Shown piece by piece: positions 56,402 to 64,000 of a DNA stretch of 64,000 bases. The notes beneath the pieces are model-generated. The model was not told where the DNA came from. It was given only the letters and a program-made list of their open reading frames with translations, and searched no databases. The stretch lies in the NCBI GenBank assembly GCA_020634565.1, contig JACKBN010000008.1, positions 124,001 to 188,000 of the forward strand, read 5' to 3'. The position numbers and the translations under genes were made by a program. Within the stretch, counting starts at the first letter, position 1. Each line of letters opens with the position of its first letter. Source of the DNA: Ardenticatenaceae bacterium. Lineage in GTDB: Bacteria; Chloroflexota; Anaerolineae; Promineifilales; Promineifilaceae.

Positions 56402-56427
56402 GCCCAATAACATCCCATAAAATGCAC

Positions 56428-56466
56428 AAAGGAGACTTCCCATATCGAGAAGTCTCCTTTTTATTT
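56428..56466 (+). terminator. Terminator of the ParA operon
   Basis: AAAGGAGACTTC (56428-56439) pairs perfectly with GAAGTCTCCTTT (56449-56460), followed by a T-rich tail. It ends the two-gene unit just downstream of its stop codon and faces the convergent cellulase gene. Confidence 0.88.
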
Positions 56467-56492
56467 GCCTCACGAAAACAGCTTATGCCGAT

Positions 56493-57839
56493 CTACGGTT
56501 CTAAAGGCGGATTGGCATTGTGTACCAGGTCCAGCACCATTTCCGGGAACCATTCACCAGCACCCGGGTCGATCAAACCCCATTCAGGATCAATCGTAGA
56601 ACCAGCAGGACCTAAACCGCGCGTGCATTCCCCATCCGATTCGCCAGGAATCTTCACCCACAAATAGGCGTCTACCAGAGGCTCGCCCGTATTGGTGGAA
56701 GGCTGCAAGCCCAGCCCACGCCCTGGCGGATTACACCAATCCTGCGGATCGGGGTAAGTACCGGCAGGCGCTTGCCACGGCCCTGTCCCATTCCGGCTGG
56801 TATCAATCACAAAATGGGTCGCAGGCTCAACGCCGCCCAACATATTGGCATAACGCAAGTTGATGCCAGATGTGTTGAGTTCTGGTACATCAGTTTCGTC
56901 GCTCCACTCGCCATAGGCGCTCATGGCCACGCCTGTCCATTCACCGAGCAGCTCGGCAATCTTGGCCGGAAGCGGGCCACCGTTCCAGTATTGGTTGGGG
57001 CAGCCAGCAAAATCACCGGAGTTTACTACTGTGGCATAGGTGATGCAGCTAGAAACCCAGCTGCCATAATGCGTCAGGTTAGCCGTAAACTGGTAATTGG
57101 AAACGTTCAGGTAAAAGCCATCGGCCTGCTCTACCCCAGCCTGAACCAGTCGGTGGGCAGCATCGCCAGAGCCGAGCCAGCCACTGTGTGTGCCATCCAG
57201 GTAAACGCTGACGTGGGGCAGAGCCTTCAATGTATCAACGGCGTAGTTCAACATTTGGAAACGTTCAGAAGCGGCCGTTTCCGGATTTGCTTCAGCCGGT
57301 TGGCACCATTCCAGGGCATCGCTGCCATCGGCACTGCCGTACGGGTTGTACCAGGGGATGATACCCAGACCATCTGGCTCCAGAATAACCATGGCTCTTT
57401 GGTTGCCAACGCCTGCCGCAAAGCCGTCAATCCACGCCTGATATTCCTCAACCGTGGTAGCTCCACCGGCGGAAAACTGAGCACAGTCGCGGAAGGGGAT
57501 GTTGTAGGCCACCAAAACTGGCACAGACCGCTTAGCCGCAGCCTGTCTGACTGTTCTGCGGACATCTTGCTCTACAGAGTGCGGCGTGCCTGCTGTAAAC
57601 CAAACCGCCTGCGGCGTGGTGATCATCTCCCGCACCAGCATCGCATCGGCCTTATTGCCGCTGGAAGTCAGATCAGCAATTTGCGCGATTGCGTCGGGAT
57701 TTGGCCGGGGTACATAAAACTGAGTCTCTGGGGTATGCGCCCAGGCAATGCCTGCTGTTGAAACGATAAGCACAAACAACAGGCTGCCAAACATGATGAA
57801 ACGGCGAATGTTACCTTGAATTGCGTGAAATTTTTTCAT
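56493..57839 (-). CDS. Secreted GH6 cellulase
   Basis: A 448-residue glycoside hydrolase family 6 enzyme. A signal peptide (about 1-38, ending AWAHTPE) directs export. The family blocks are LVAYNIPFRDCAQFSAGG, ILEPDGLGIIPW with the catalytic Asp, HFVIDTSRNGTGPW, and DAYLWVKIPGESDGEC. Six or more cysteines in pairs are likely disulfides. GH6 enzymes are inverting endo- or exo-acting beta-1,4-glucanases that cleave cellulose; no cellulose-binding module is attached. The start at 57839 follows GGAGA by 9 nt. It lies downstream of a LacI-type regulator, which may control it. Confidence 0.93.
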   Translation of the reverse strand: MKKFHAIQGNIRRFIMFGSLLFVLIVSTAGIAWAHTPETQFYVPRPNPDAIAQIADLTSSGNKADAMLVREMITTPQAVWFTAGTPHSVEQDVRRTVRQAAAKRSVPVLVAYNIPFRDCAQFSAGGATTVEEYQAWIDGFAAGVGNQRAMVILEPDGLGIIPWYNPYGSADGSDALEWCQPAEANPETAASERFQMLNYAVDTLKALPHVSVYLDGTHSGWLGSGDAAHRLVQAGVEQADGFYLNVSNYQFTANLTHYGSWVSSCITYATVVNSGDFAGCPNQYWNGGPLPAKIAELLGEWTGVAMSAYGEWSDETDVPELNTSGINLRYANMLGGVEPATHFVIDTSRNGTGPWQAPAGTYPDPQDWCNPPGRGLGLQPSTNTGEPLVDAYLWVKIPGESDGECTRGLGPAGSTIDPEWGLIDPGAGEWFPEMVLDLVHNANPPLEP

Positions 57840-58073
57840 TTCGAATCTCTCCATAACTTTTGCATCTCGCTGAGAATGATTCAATCAGGTTGCTTAGGGA
57901 CCAGACAAACAGCCTGAATCAACAGGAGGGGAAATGGCAGAACGCCACGTTGGGACTGCTTGCTGGTCTGGAACAGGGGAATAGGTGAATTGTTACTTTT
58001 TGTTACAATAAGCACGCTCCTTTTGGTTGAACTTTGGTTTTTATGACATAGGTAAAACGAATTGTGAGCGATG

Positions 58074-58111
58074 AAGGGCAATGCTGTGTGGAAGCGGTCA
58101 TTGCCCTTTTT
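58074..58111 (+). terminator. Plus-strand terminator at the end of the lacI-like gene
   Basis: AAGGGCAATG (58074-58083) pairs perfectly with CATTGCCCTT (58099-58108), followed by T5. It faces the 3' end of the lacI-type gene at 58124 but has the T-tract of a plus-strand terminator. The only plus-strand DNA upstream (57885-58073) has no gene, so an unrecognised small RNA is possible. Confidence 0.55.
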
Positions 58112-58123
58112 GCATATACGCCC

Positions 58124-59161
58124 TTATTTATCAGCAAGGTGATAGCCACAGGATTGGCGAATCACAAGCTGCGTGGAAAACATTGTTTTTTGCTCGATTT
58201 GTTCGCCGCGAATCAGCTGCAACAGTTTATTGGCGGCTGTACGCCCTATTTCGCTTGTGGGAGCATGCACGGTGGTGAGCGGCGGGGTGATGTATTGCGA
58301 CAGGGTGTCATTGTTAAAGCCAACAACGGCCGTATCCTCTGGAACGCGTCTGCCTGCCTGTTGTAAAGCAACGATGGAAGCCATAGCGGCCGTATCATCC
58401 CCGGCAAACAGCGCGTCAAATGCCAAACCTTCTGCCAACCACTTCTCGATTTGCTTTTTTGCTTCCCAATCATGAAAAGAACCTGTGCCCAGCAAAGCGG
58501 GATCCACAGGAAGGCCATTGTCGGCTAACGCCTCGCGGTAACCTTGCTCGCGCCAATACGAATCCTGGTTGCCTGCTGGACCCGCCATAAAAGCAATCCG
58601 GCGATGGCCGCAATTTTTGATCAGATGCTCAATAAGTTGGTAGGCCCCGTCTTTGTTTTCTAGCAGCACGCAGGGAATGGTTAAATCTGGTGGTGGTTCG
58701 TGGTACAGCAACACCATGGGGAATTGGTGTCGGTGCATATGCTCCAACGTGCGCTCATCCACGCTGTCGGCAAAAATCAGCAGGCCGTCGGTGTTGCCTT
58801 CATTGAGCGGCAGCGGCACCCCACCCTGAATAGTTGCCTGTTTGGTAGTGGCGTAAATCAGCAGGTTGTAACCGCTGGTAATTGCACTTTGATTAATGCC
58901 TTCTAGCAACGAAGTCAGGAAAGGATTGCTGGTGGCGGGCACAATAATGCCAATATTGCCCGTTTTGTTGTTGGCCAAGACGCGTGCGGCCGTATTGAGC
59001 ACATAGCCTAGTTCGTCAACGGCCGTTTCTACCCGCGCCACCGTTTTGGGACTGACATTATTGCTCTTGTTGAGCACCCGGCTGACAGTCGCCGTAGACA
59101 CCCCCGCACGCTGGGCAACATCTTCAATTGTGACGCGTTGATACCCGTTTTCTTTTGCCAT
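58124..59161 (-). CDS. LacI-family transcriptional regulator
   Basis: A 345-residue LacI-type repressor. The helix-turn-helix and hinge are VTIEDVAQRAGVSTATVSRVLN followed by AARVLANN, which is typical. The periplasmic-binding-protein-like effector domain (about 65-345) includes NIGIIVPATSNPFLTSLLEGI and DALFAGDDTAAM. It should bind a sugar or other small ligand. The gene is autoregulated: a near-perfect LacI-type operator lies just downstream of its -10 box. It may also control the cellulase gene downstream, but no matching operator is seen before that gene. Confidence 0.93.
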   Translation of the reverse strand: MAKENGYQRVTIEDVAQRAGVSTATVSRVLNKSNNVSPKTVARVETAVDELGYVLNTAARVLANNKTGNIGIIVPATSNPFLTSLLEGINQSAITSGYNLLIYATTKQATIQGGVPLPLNEGNTDGLLIFADSVDERTLEHMHRHQFPMVLLYHEPPPDLTIPCVLLENKDGAYQLIEHLIKNCGHRRIAFMAGPAGNQDSYWREQGYREALADNGLPVDPALLGTGSFHDWEAKKQIEKWLAEGLAFDALFAGDDTAAMASIVALQQAGRRVPEDTAVVGFNNDTLSQYITPPLTTVHAPTSEIGRTAANKLLQLIRGEQIEQKTMFSTQLVIRQSCGYHLADK

Positions 59162-59249
59162 GTAATTCGGTTTTGCAGTTAGTTACGGCCGTAAAAAAGC
59201 TTATTCAGTGATGAGACAAATCCGGTTTTGGCTGAGCCATAACCGAAAA

Positions 59250-59263
59250 TGTAAGCGGTTACA
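59250..59263 (-). promoter_or_regulatory. LacI-type operator
   Basis: TGTAAGCGGTTACA (plus strand) is a palindrome with one mismatch, and it matches the TGTAA-GCGC-TTACA type recognised by LacI-family proteins. It begins about 9 nt downstream of the -10 box, covering the likely start site. Confidence 0.85.
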
Positions 59264-59272
59264 TTCTGCATC

Positions 59273-59301
59273 ATAGTAAAGCCAAACGGGGCAACTGTCA
59301 A
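59273..59301 (-). promoter_or_regulatory. Promoter of the lacI-type gene
   Basis: On the minus strand TTGACA (59301-59296), a 17-base spacer, then TACTAT (59278-59273). It is a near-consensus pair, about 112 nt before the start codon at 59161. Confidence 0.8.
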
Positions 59302-59319
59302 GAAAAACGAGGCAATTTC

Positions 59320-60099
59320 TTAATAAATTTCGGGTCGCCGATCGGCGAAAACGGGGATTTTGGCGCGCACCTGTTCAACTTGGGCAATGTCGATAACGGC
59401 CGTTCCCAACATCTCCCCCTCGCCCAGTTCCAGCACAATCCCCCCCCACGGATCCAAAATGCAGGAATGGCCAAAAAAGTCGGTCTCTTTGCTGCGGCCC
59501 ACGCGGTTGCAAGCCACCACAAACATCTGGTTTTCGATGGCCCGCGCCCGCAGCAGGGTGCGCCAATGAGCCAGGCGCGGATGTGGCCACTCCGCGGGTA
59601 CAAATACCAGCTGCGCGCCACCCAAAGCATACTGCCGGAACAATTCAGGAAAGCGCAAATCGTAGCAAATAGTTAGCCCCGCCTTGCCCCATTCGGTCTC
59701 CACCAGCGTCGGCTTTTCTCCCGCAGTCAAAAACTGCTCTTCCTGCATCAGCCGGAAGAGGTGCAGTTTGCCGTATTCGCCCAGGGAACGGCCGTGTTTA
59801 TCAAAGTAAACGGCCGTATTGCCAAACTCTCCCTCGCCCAACAACGACAGGCAGGAACCCAAAATGGCAATCTGGTGCTCTTGCGCCAGCGCCGCCACCT
59901 GGGCAAACAGGCCCGCATCCGTGCGTGTGGCGTAATTGGCCGCGTTTTCCAAATCGTAGCCGGTAGACCACAACTCGGGGAAGACAACCAGATCAGACCC
60001 ACGACGGCTGGCTTCGGCCGTCATCTGCTGCACAGTGCGCCAATTTTCTGCCGGATTCCCCAGCTTTACGTCCATCTGTCCTAAAGAAATTGTTAGCAT
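59320..60099 (-). CDS. Carbon-nitrogen hydrolase (nitrilase superfamily)
   Basis: A 259-residue enzyme with the E-K-C triad of the nitrilase superfamily: E42 (VFPELWSTGYD), K111 (GEYGKLHLF) and C145 (LTICYDLRFPE). The pattern, including YDLRFPELFR, is close to the omega-amidase (YafV/NIT2) branch, which hydrolyses alpha-keto acid amides such as 2-oxoglutaramate. Other amidase activities cannot be ruled out. It is cytoplasmic. The gene is divergent from the kinase-nSTAND gene, with a TATAAT in the intergenic region on the other strand. Confidence 0.9.
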   Translation of the reverse strand: MLTISLGQMDVKLGNPAENWRTVQQMTAEASRRGSDLVVFPELWSTGYDLENAANYATRTDAGLFAQVAALAQEHQIAILGSCLSLLGEGEFGNTAVYFDKHGRSLGEYGKLHLFRLMQEEQFLTAGEKPTLVETEWGKAGLTICYDLRFPELFRQYALGGAQLVFVPAEWPHPRLAHWRTLLRARAIENQMFVVACNRVGRSKETDFFGHSCILDPWGGIVLELGEGEMLGTAVIDIAQVEQVRAKIPVFADRRPEIY

Positions 60100-60122
60100 A
60101 ACGGCCGTTCCTCAACCTAAAC

Positions 60123-60151
60123 TCTACAAATGACAAAATTTTCGCTATAAT
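60123..60151 (+). promoter_or_regulatory. Promoter of the kinase-nSTAND-WD40 gene
   Basis: TCTACA (60123-60128), 17 bases, then a perfect TATAAT (60146-60151). It implies a leader of about 180 nt before the GTG at 60341. Confidence 0.65.
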
Positions 60152-60211
60152 ACCCACAATCTGGAGAGGTCAAAATAGGAGTTCGCAGATTTTCGCTTCC
60201 CCAACGAACGA

Positions 60212-60293
60212 CTTTTGGCGATCAACAAACGCAACATGTTCCATTGCGTACCGAAAATAGTAGTGTCATTCGGAGTTGTTTTGTCGCCAAAAG
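60212..60293 (+). promoter_or_regulatory. Long-loop inverted repeat in the leader
   Basis: CTTTTGGCGA (60212-60221) is exactly complementary to 60284-60293, enclosing 62 nt. It lies within the transcribed leader of the kinase gene and could fold the 5' UTR. No known riboswitch is recognised. Confidence 0.4.
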
Positions 60294-60340
60294 CAAATCG
60301 TCAACCACGCAACGCTTAAACTAGAAAACAGAAAAATCTC

Positions 60341-63300
60341 GTGAGCGAATCTGACCTGACTGGACGCACCTTTGGTAAATACAAGCTCTATAATCGCCTG
60401 GGCTCAGGCGGCATGGCGCGTGTCTACAAAGCGTACCAGGCAAACCTGGACCGTTTTGTGGCCCTCAAAGTGCTGCACGCCCATTTGGCCGAAGAAGATG
60501 AATTTCTGGGCCGCTTTGAGCGAGAAGCCGCTGCCGTGGCCCACCTGCGCCATCCCAACATTGTGCAGGTGTACGACTACGACACCCAAGGCGACAGCCA
60601 TTACATGGTGATGGAGTACATCGAAGGGCCAACCCTCAAAGCAGAGCTGGAACATCGGGCGCTAAAAAGCCAACCGTTTACCCTTCCCGAGATTGTTCAC
60701 CTGTTTACGGCGCTGGCCAGCGCTCTGGAATATGCCCACACCCGCGGCATCATTCACCGCGACATCAAACCAGCCAACATCATGTTTACGCTGGATGGCG
60801 AAGTGGTGCTCACCGATTTTGGCATTGTGCGCATGTTGGGGCTGCCGCGCTACACGCTCACGGGCATGGTGGCGGGCACACCGGCCTACATGGCCCCGGA
60901 GCAAGCCCAATCGCTCACCAGCGACCACCGCTCAGACATTTACTCACTGGGCGTGGTGTTGTATGAACTGGTGACTGGTCACACGCCTTTTCATGGCAAC
61001 ACCCCGCTCGAAATCATCAAAAAGCACATTGATGAGCCGCTGCCACCGCTAGAATTATCCGATGAGGTTCCTGCCACGGTGGAATATGTCATTAGCAAGG
61101 CGCTGACCAAGAACCCGGAATACCGCTTTCAAACGGCCGTTGAATTTGCCACCGCCCTGCAACAAGCTTTGGGAGAAACGGCCGTTTCCTCACAACACAC
61201 CACCGCACTCATCCAGCCGCTGGCCAAAGCCGTCTCCACCCCCACCGATCCCGCCACCCCGGTGCTCGATCCCACCTTCGTCATGCCCGACAAATCGCCC
61301 TACCGCGGCCTGTTTGCTTTTGGCGAAGAAGATGCCGCCAACTTCTTTGGCCGCGAAGCATTCAGCGAACGGCTGCTGGATGCCGTCGCCCAACAGCGGT
61401 TAATTGCCGTTGTTGGCGCCTCGGGCAGCGGCAAATCTTCCGTAGTTTTTGCCGGGCTGGTTGCCCGCCTGCGCGACGACCCAGACTGGCTCATTCTCAG
61501 CTTCCGACCGGGACCACAACCCTTCCAGGCGTTAGCGGCGGCCCTTATCGCCCAACAAAATCCTGATGCCAGCGAAAACGAACAGCGGCAGTTGGCCACC
61601 CAACTCGCCACCAAACTGCAAGACAAAGAGCAGCGTCTGCTGCCGTTGCTGCGCACCATGGCCGCAGAGCATCCAACCGCCAGCAAAGTTCTCATCGTCT
61701 CTGACCAGTTTGAAGAGATTTTCACCCTCTGCACCGACCAATTAACACGCAAAGCATTTATCGATCTGCTTCTGGAAGCAATCGAGTACAAGCACCAAAC
61801 CACGCTCACCTTTGTCCTCACCCTGCGCACCGACTTTTTAAGCCAGGCGCTCACCTACCGCGCCCTATCTGATGCGCTGCAAAACGCCGACATCAAGCTT
61901 GGCCCCATGACCCGCCGCGAACTCAGTCAGGCGATTGCCAATCCCGCCCGCCGCTTTGGCCTGTTGTTTGAAAGTGGTTTGGTCGCCCGCATTTTGGACG
62001 ATGTGGGCGAAGAATCCGGCAATCTCCCCCTGCTCCAATTTGCCCTCACCGAGCTGTGGGACAAAGCGCGCGATGGCTATCTGACCCATGACGGATACGA
62101 AGCAATTGGCGGTGTAGAAGGTGCTTTGGCCCGCTATGCCGACCGGGAATTTGGTGAACTTTCCGCCGCTGAACGGCAACAAGCCCGCCGCGTTTTTATC
62201 CAGATGGTGCGCCCCGGCGCAGGCACGGAGGACACGCGCCGCCTGGCCCAGCGCAGCGAATTAGGCGAGAGCAACTGGCAGCTCGTGCAAAAGCTGGCCG
62301 ATGCCCGACTGGTCGTCACCAGCCGCGCGCCCAGCGGCCAGGAAACAGTGGAAGTTGTGCACGAGGCGCTGATTCGGGGCTGGGGCCAACTGCGCCGCTG
62401 GATGGATGATGATCGCGCCTTCCGCTCCTGGCAAGAGCGGCTGCGGGCCGCCCAGCGCCAGTGGCAGATGAGCGAGCAGGACACCGATGCGCTGCTGCGC
62501 GGCACGCTGCTGGCAGAAGCAGAAGGCTGGCTGGCTGAGCGAAAATCGTTTTTGAACCGGGAAGAGCGCACCTTTATTGAAGAAAGCTTGAAGCTGCGCC
62601 AGGCGGAGCAGCAGGCACTAGAACAGGAACAATTGGAACGCCAGCAGGCTGCCGCCCAGGCTCGCTTTGCCCGACGGTTGGGTTGGCTTACGGCCGCTTT
62701 GCTCGTCATGGTCATCTTGGTGCTCATTTTTGCCTTTACGGCCGCTACCAACAATCGCGCGGCGCAGGCCAACGCCGCCACCGCCCAGGCCAACGAAGGT
62801 ACGGCCGTTGCCCTGCGTCAGGCATCCGAATTTAGCCAGGCAACCTCGGTGGCAGCGGAAGCAACCGCCCGTGCCGATGCCGCCCTGCGCGCCACAGCCG
62901 AATTTAACGCCGGCATCGAGCGCGAAATTGCCGAACTTAGCGCTCAGGATGCAATTGCGGCTCAGGAAACGGCCGTTTTTAGCGCCAATGGGTTAGCAAC
63001 GGCCGTTGTCATCGCCGAGCAAAACGCCCAGGAAGCCGAAAACCAATCCCGGTTGGTGGTGGCCCGCGAGCTGGCAGGCATCGCCACGGATCAGCTCAAC
63101 AGCGACCCGCAGTTGGGCTTGCTGCTCTCGCTAGAGGCCGTCAATCTCACCCAGGAGCTCAACCTCGCGCCGCCCGAATCTGCCGAAGACGCCTTGTTCC
63201 GCGCCATGCAATCGTCCCAACTCCAGCGCATCTTCTCGGGCCACACAGATGGGGTGAACGCTGTCGCTTTTAGCGCCGACGGCCGTTTGCTGGCCACCGG

Positions 63301-64000
63301 CAGCCAGGATACCGATGTGAAGCTGTGGGATGTTGCTTCCGGGCAAGAAATTGGCGCACTCACCGACCACGCCCAGCCGGTCAACGCCGTGGCTTTTAAC
63401 CCAGATGGCACCGTCCTGGCCGCGGCAGGCGCCGATGGCTTCATCATTTTGTGGAACACCGCTACTCTGGAACGCATCACCGTACTCAGCGGGCAGGATG
63501 GCGCGGTCAACGATATCGCCTTTAACCCGGCAGGCGACCGGCTGCTGGCCGGGTATGACAGCAGCGCGGTACGGTTGTGGGATGTCGTCAACCGGCGCTC
63601 CTTGCTGCGGCTGCTGGGACACACCAGCCGCGTCAATACCGTCACGTACAGCCACGATGGCAGCCGTTTTGCCACCGCTGGGGCAGACGGCCGTATCATC
63701 ATCTGGAACAGCAGCACGGGCGCCTCGTTGTTCTCCATCGAGCCTTTCCTGGGCAGTGACAATCAAACCGTTGCCATTAATGCCCTCGACTACAGCCCCG
63801 ATGACGGCCGTTTGCTGGCGGCCAACAGCAACGGCACGGCCACCATGTGGAACAGTCAGGACGCCTCGCTCATTTTCCGTGTGTCGGGCCACGCCGTCGC
63901 TCTGGAAGATGTGGCTTACAGTGCCGATGGCACCCTGTTTGCCACAGCCAGCAGCGACAACACGGTCAAAGTGTGGCAGGCGGAAACCGGTCAGGCACTG
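60341..64000 (+). CDS. Ser/Thr kinase - nSTAND NTPase - WD40 protein, partial (3' end beyond window)
   Basis: An open frame of 1220 codons runs from GTG at 60341 to the window edge. Residues 10-280 are a Hanks-type Ser/Thr kinase (GSGGMARVYKA, HRDIKPANI near 140, DFG). Residues about 325-740 are an nSTAND1-type NTPase (YRGLFAFGEEDAANFFGRE, then GASGSGKSS). A membrane helix (about 782-802) and a Gln/Ala/Glu-rich linker lead into WD40 repeats (from about 965; GHTDGVNAVAFSADGRLLATGS), which continue past the edge. The GTG has only a weak ribosome site; an ATG at 60372 is in a different frame. It is probably a membrane-anchored signalling or self/non-self recognition protein; phosphorylation targets are unknown. 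Confidence 0.9.
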   Translation, partial: MSESDLTGRTFGKYKLYNRLGSGGMARVYKAYQANLDRFVALKVLHAHLAEEDEFLGRFEREAAAVAHLRHPNIVQVYDYDTQGDSHYMVMEYIEGPTLKAELEHRALKSQPFTLPEIVHLFTALASALEYAHTRGIIHRDIKPANIMFTLDGEVVLTDFGIVRMLGLPRYTLTGMVAGTPAYMAPEQAQSLTSDHRSDIYSLGVVLYELVTGHTPFHGNTPLEIIKKHIDEPLPPLELSDEVPATVEYVISKALTKNPEYRFQTAVEFATALQQALGETAVSSQHTTALIQPLAKAVSTPTDPATPVLDPTFVMPDKSPYRGLFAFGEEDAANFFGREAFSERLLDAVAQQRLIAVVGASGSGKSSVVFAGLVARLRDDPDWLILSFRPGPQPFQALAAALIAQQNPDASENEQRQLATQLATKLQDKEQRLLPLLRTMAAEHPTASKVLIVSDQFEEIFTLCTDQLTRKAFIDLLLEAIEYKHQTTLTFVLTLRTDFLSQALTYRALSDALQNADIKLGPMTRRELSQAIANPARRFGLLFESGLVARILDDVGEESGNLPLLQFALTELWDKARDGYLTHDGYEAIGGVEGALARYADREFGELSAAERQQARRVFIQMVRPGAGTEDTRRLAQRSELGESNWQLVQKLADARLVVTSRAPSGQETVEVVHEALIRGWGQLRRWMDDDRAFRSWQERLRAAQRQWQMSEQDTDALLRGTLLAEAEGWLAERKSFLNREERTFIEESLKLRQAEQQALEQEQLERQQAAAQARFARRLGWLTAALLVMVILVLIFAFTAATNNRAAQANAATAQANEGTAVALRQASEFSQATSVAAEATARADAALRATAEFNAGIEREIAELSAQDAIAAQETAVFSANGLATAVVIAEQNAQEAENQSRLVVARELAGIATDQLNSDPQLGLLLSLEAVNLTQELNLAPPESAEDALFRAMQSSQLQRIFSGHTDGVNAVAFSADGRLLATGSQDTDVKLWDVASGQEIGALTDHAQPVNAVAFNPDGTVLAAAGADGFIILWNTATLERITVLSGQDGAVNDIAFNPAGDRLLAGYDSSAVRLWDVVNRRSLLRLLGHTSRVNTVTYSHDGSRFATAGADGRIIIWNSSTGASLFSIEPFLGSDNQTVAINALDYSPDDGRLLAANSNGTATMWNSQDASLIFRVSGHAVALEDVAYSADGTLFATASSDNTVKVWQAETGQAL

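Overview
The window is one contiguous stretch of a GC-rich bacterial chromosome (about 55-58% GC by eye) with mostly intact, closely spaced genes on both strands. The gene mix suggests a member of the Chloroflexota, of Anaerolineae/Caldilineae type: secreted lipoproteins with Pro/Thr-rich linkers, SucA/SucB, AcnA, large receiver-GAF-PAS-cyclase signalling proteins, a kinase-nSTAND-WD40 protein and a GH6 cellulase. This is inference; there is no rRNA or other marker gene here that would fix the taxonomy.

Layout. 1-5.1 kb: a glycoside hydrolase cut by the left edge, lipoproteins, a DsbA-like/cyclophilin fusion with an in-frame UGA at the active-site cysteine, and a beta-lactamase-fold hydrolase. 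5.2-8.3 kb: aconitase and a stand-alone RAM-domain protein. 8.4-10.75 kb: an AT-richer decayed patch with a broken GT39-like membrane glycosyltransferase and an IS1595-type transposase remnant. 10.8-19.2 kb: flavin reductase, HD hydrolase, MFS transporter, LuxR regulator, two trypsin-like proteases and a YedY-like molybdoenzyme. 19.5-23.7 kb: sucA-sucB behind a structured leader. 24.2-24.9 kb: repeats. 24.9-35 kb: GNAT, purB, guaB, lgt, an alkaline-phosphatase-superfamily enzyme, a very acidic membrane protein and sppA. 35.2-44.8 kb: recF, a receiver-GAF-PAS-cyclase protein, rsmG, a solute-binding protein, a receiver-GAF-PAS protein, then an SOS region (a LexA-boxed FtsK-like ATPase pair, and lexA). 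45-57.8 kb: a Ggt-like enzyme, tRNA-Ser(GGA), an operon of histidine kinase, two patatins and a McrB-like ATPase, a zinc-ribbon protein, a ParA plus coiled-coil pair, and the cellulase. 58-64 kb: a LacI regulator with its own operator, a nitrilase-family amidase, and a Ser/Thr kinase-nSTAND-WD40 protein cut by the right edge.

Two signals stand out. First, the octamer palindrome ACGGCCGT occurs about 100 times in 64 kb by hand count, where base composition predicts one or two. It appears in all reading frames, in intergenic DNA and even in a terminator stem, much like the HIP1 palindrome of cyanobacteria. Second, the UGA codon in the DsbA-like/cyclophilin gene sits exactly at the first cysteine of a CxxC motif and is followed at once by a 9-bp hairpin, which points to a selenoprotein. 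Regulation is unusually readable: lexA has a TTGACA-N17-TATACT promoter with a palindromic LexA operator inside the spacer, a second LexA box precedes the FtsK-like gene, and the lacI gene has a near-perfect LacI operator just downstream of its -10 box.
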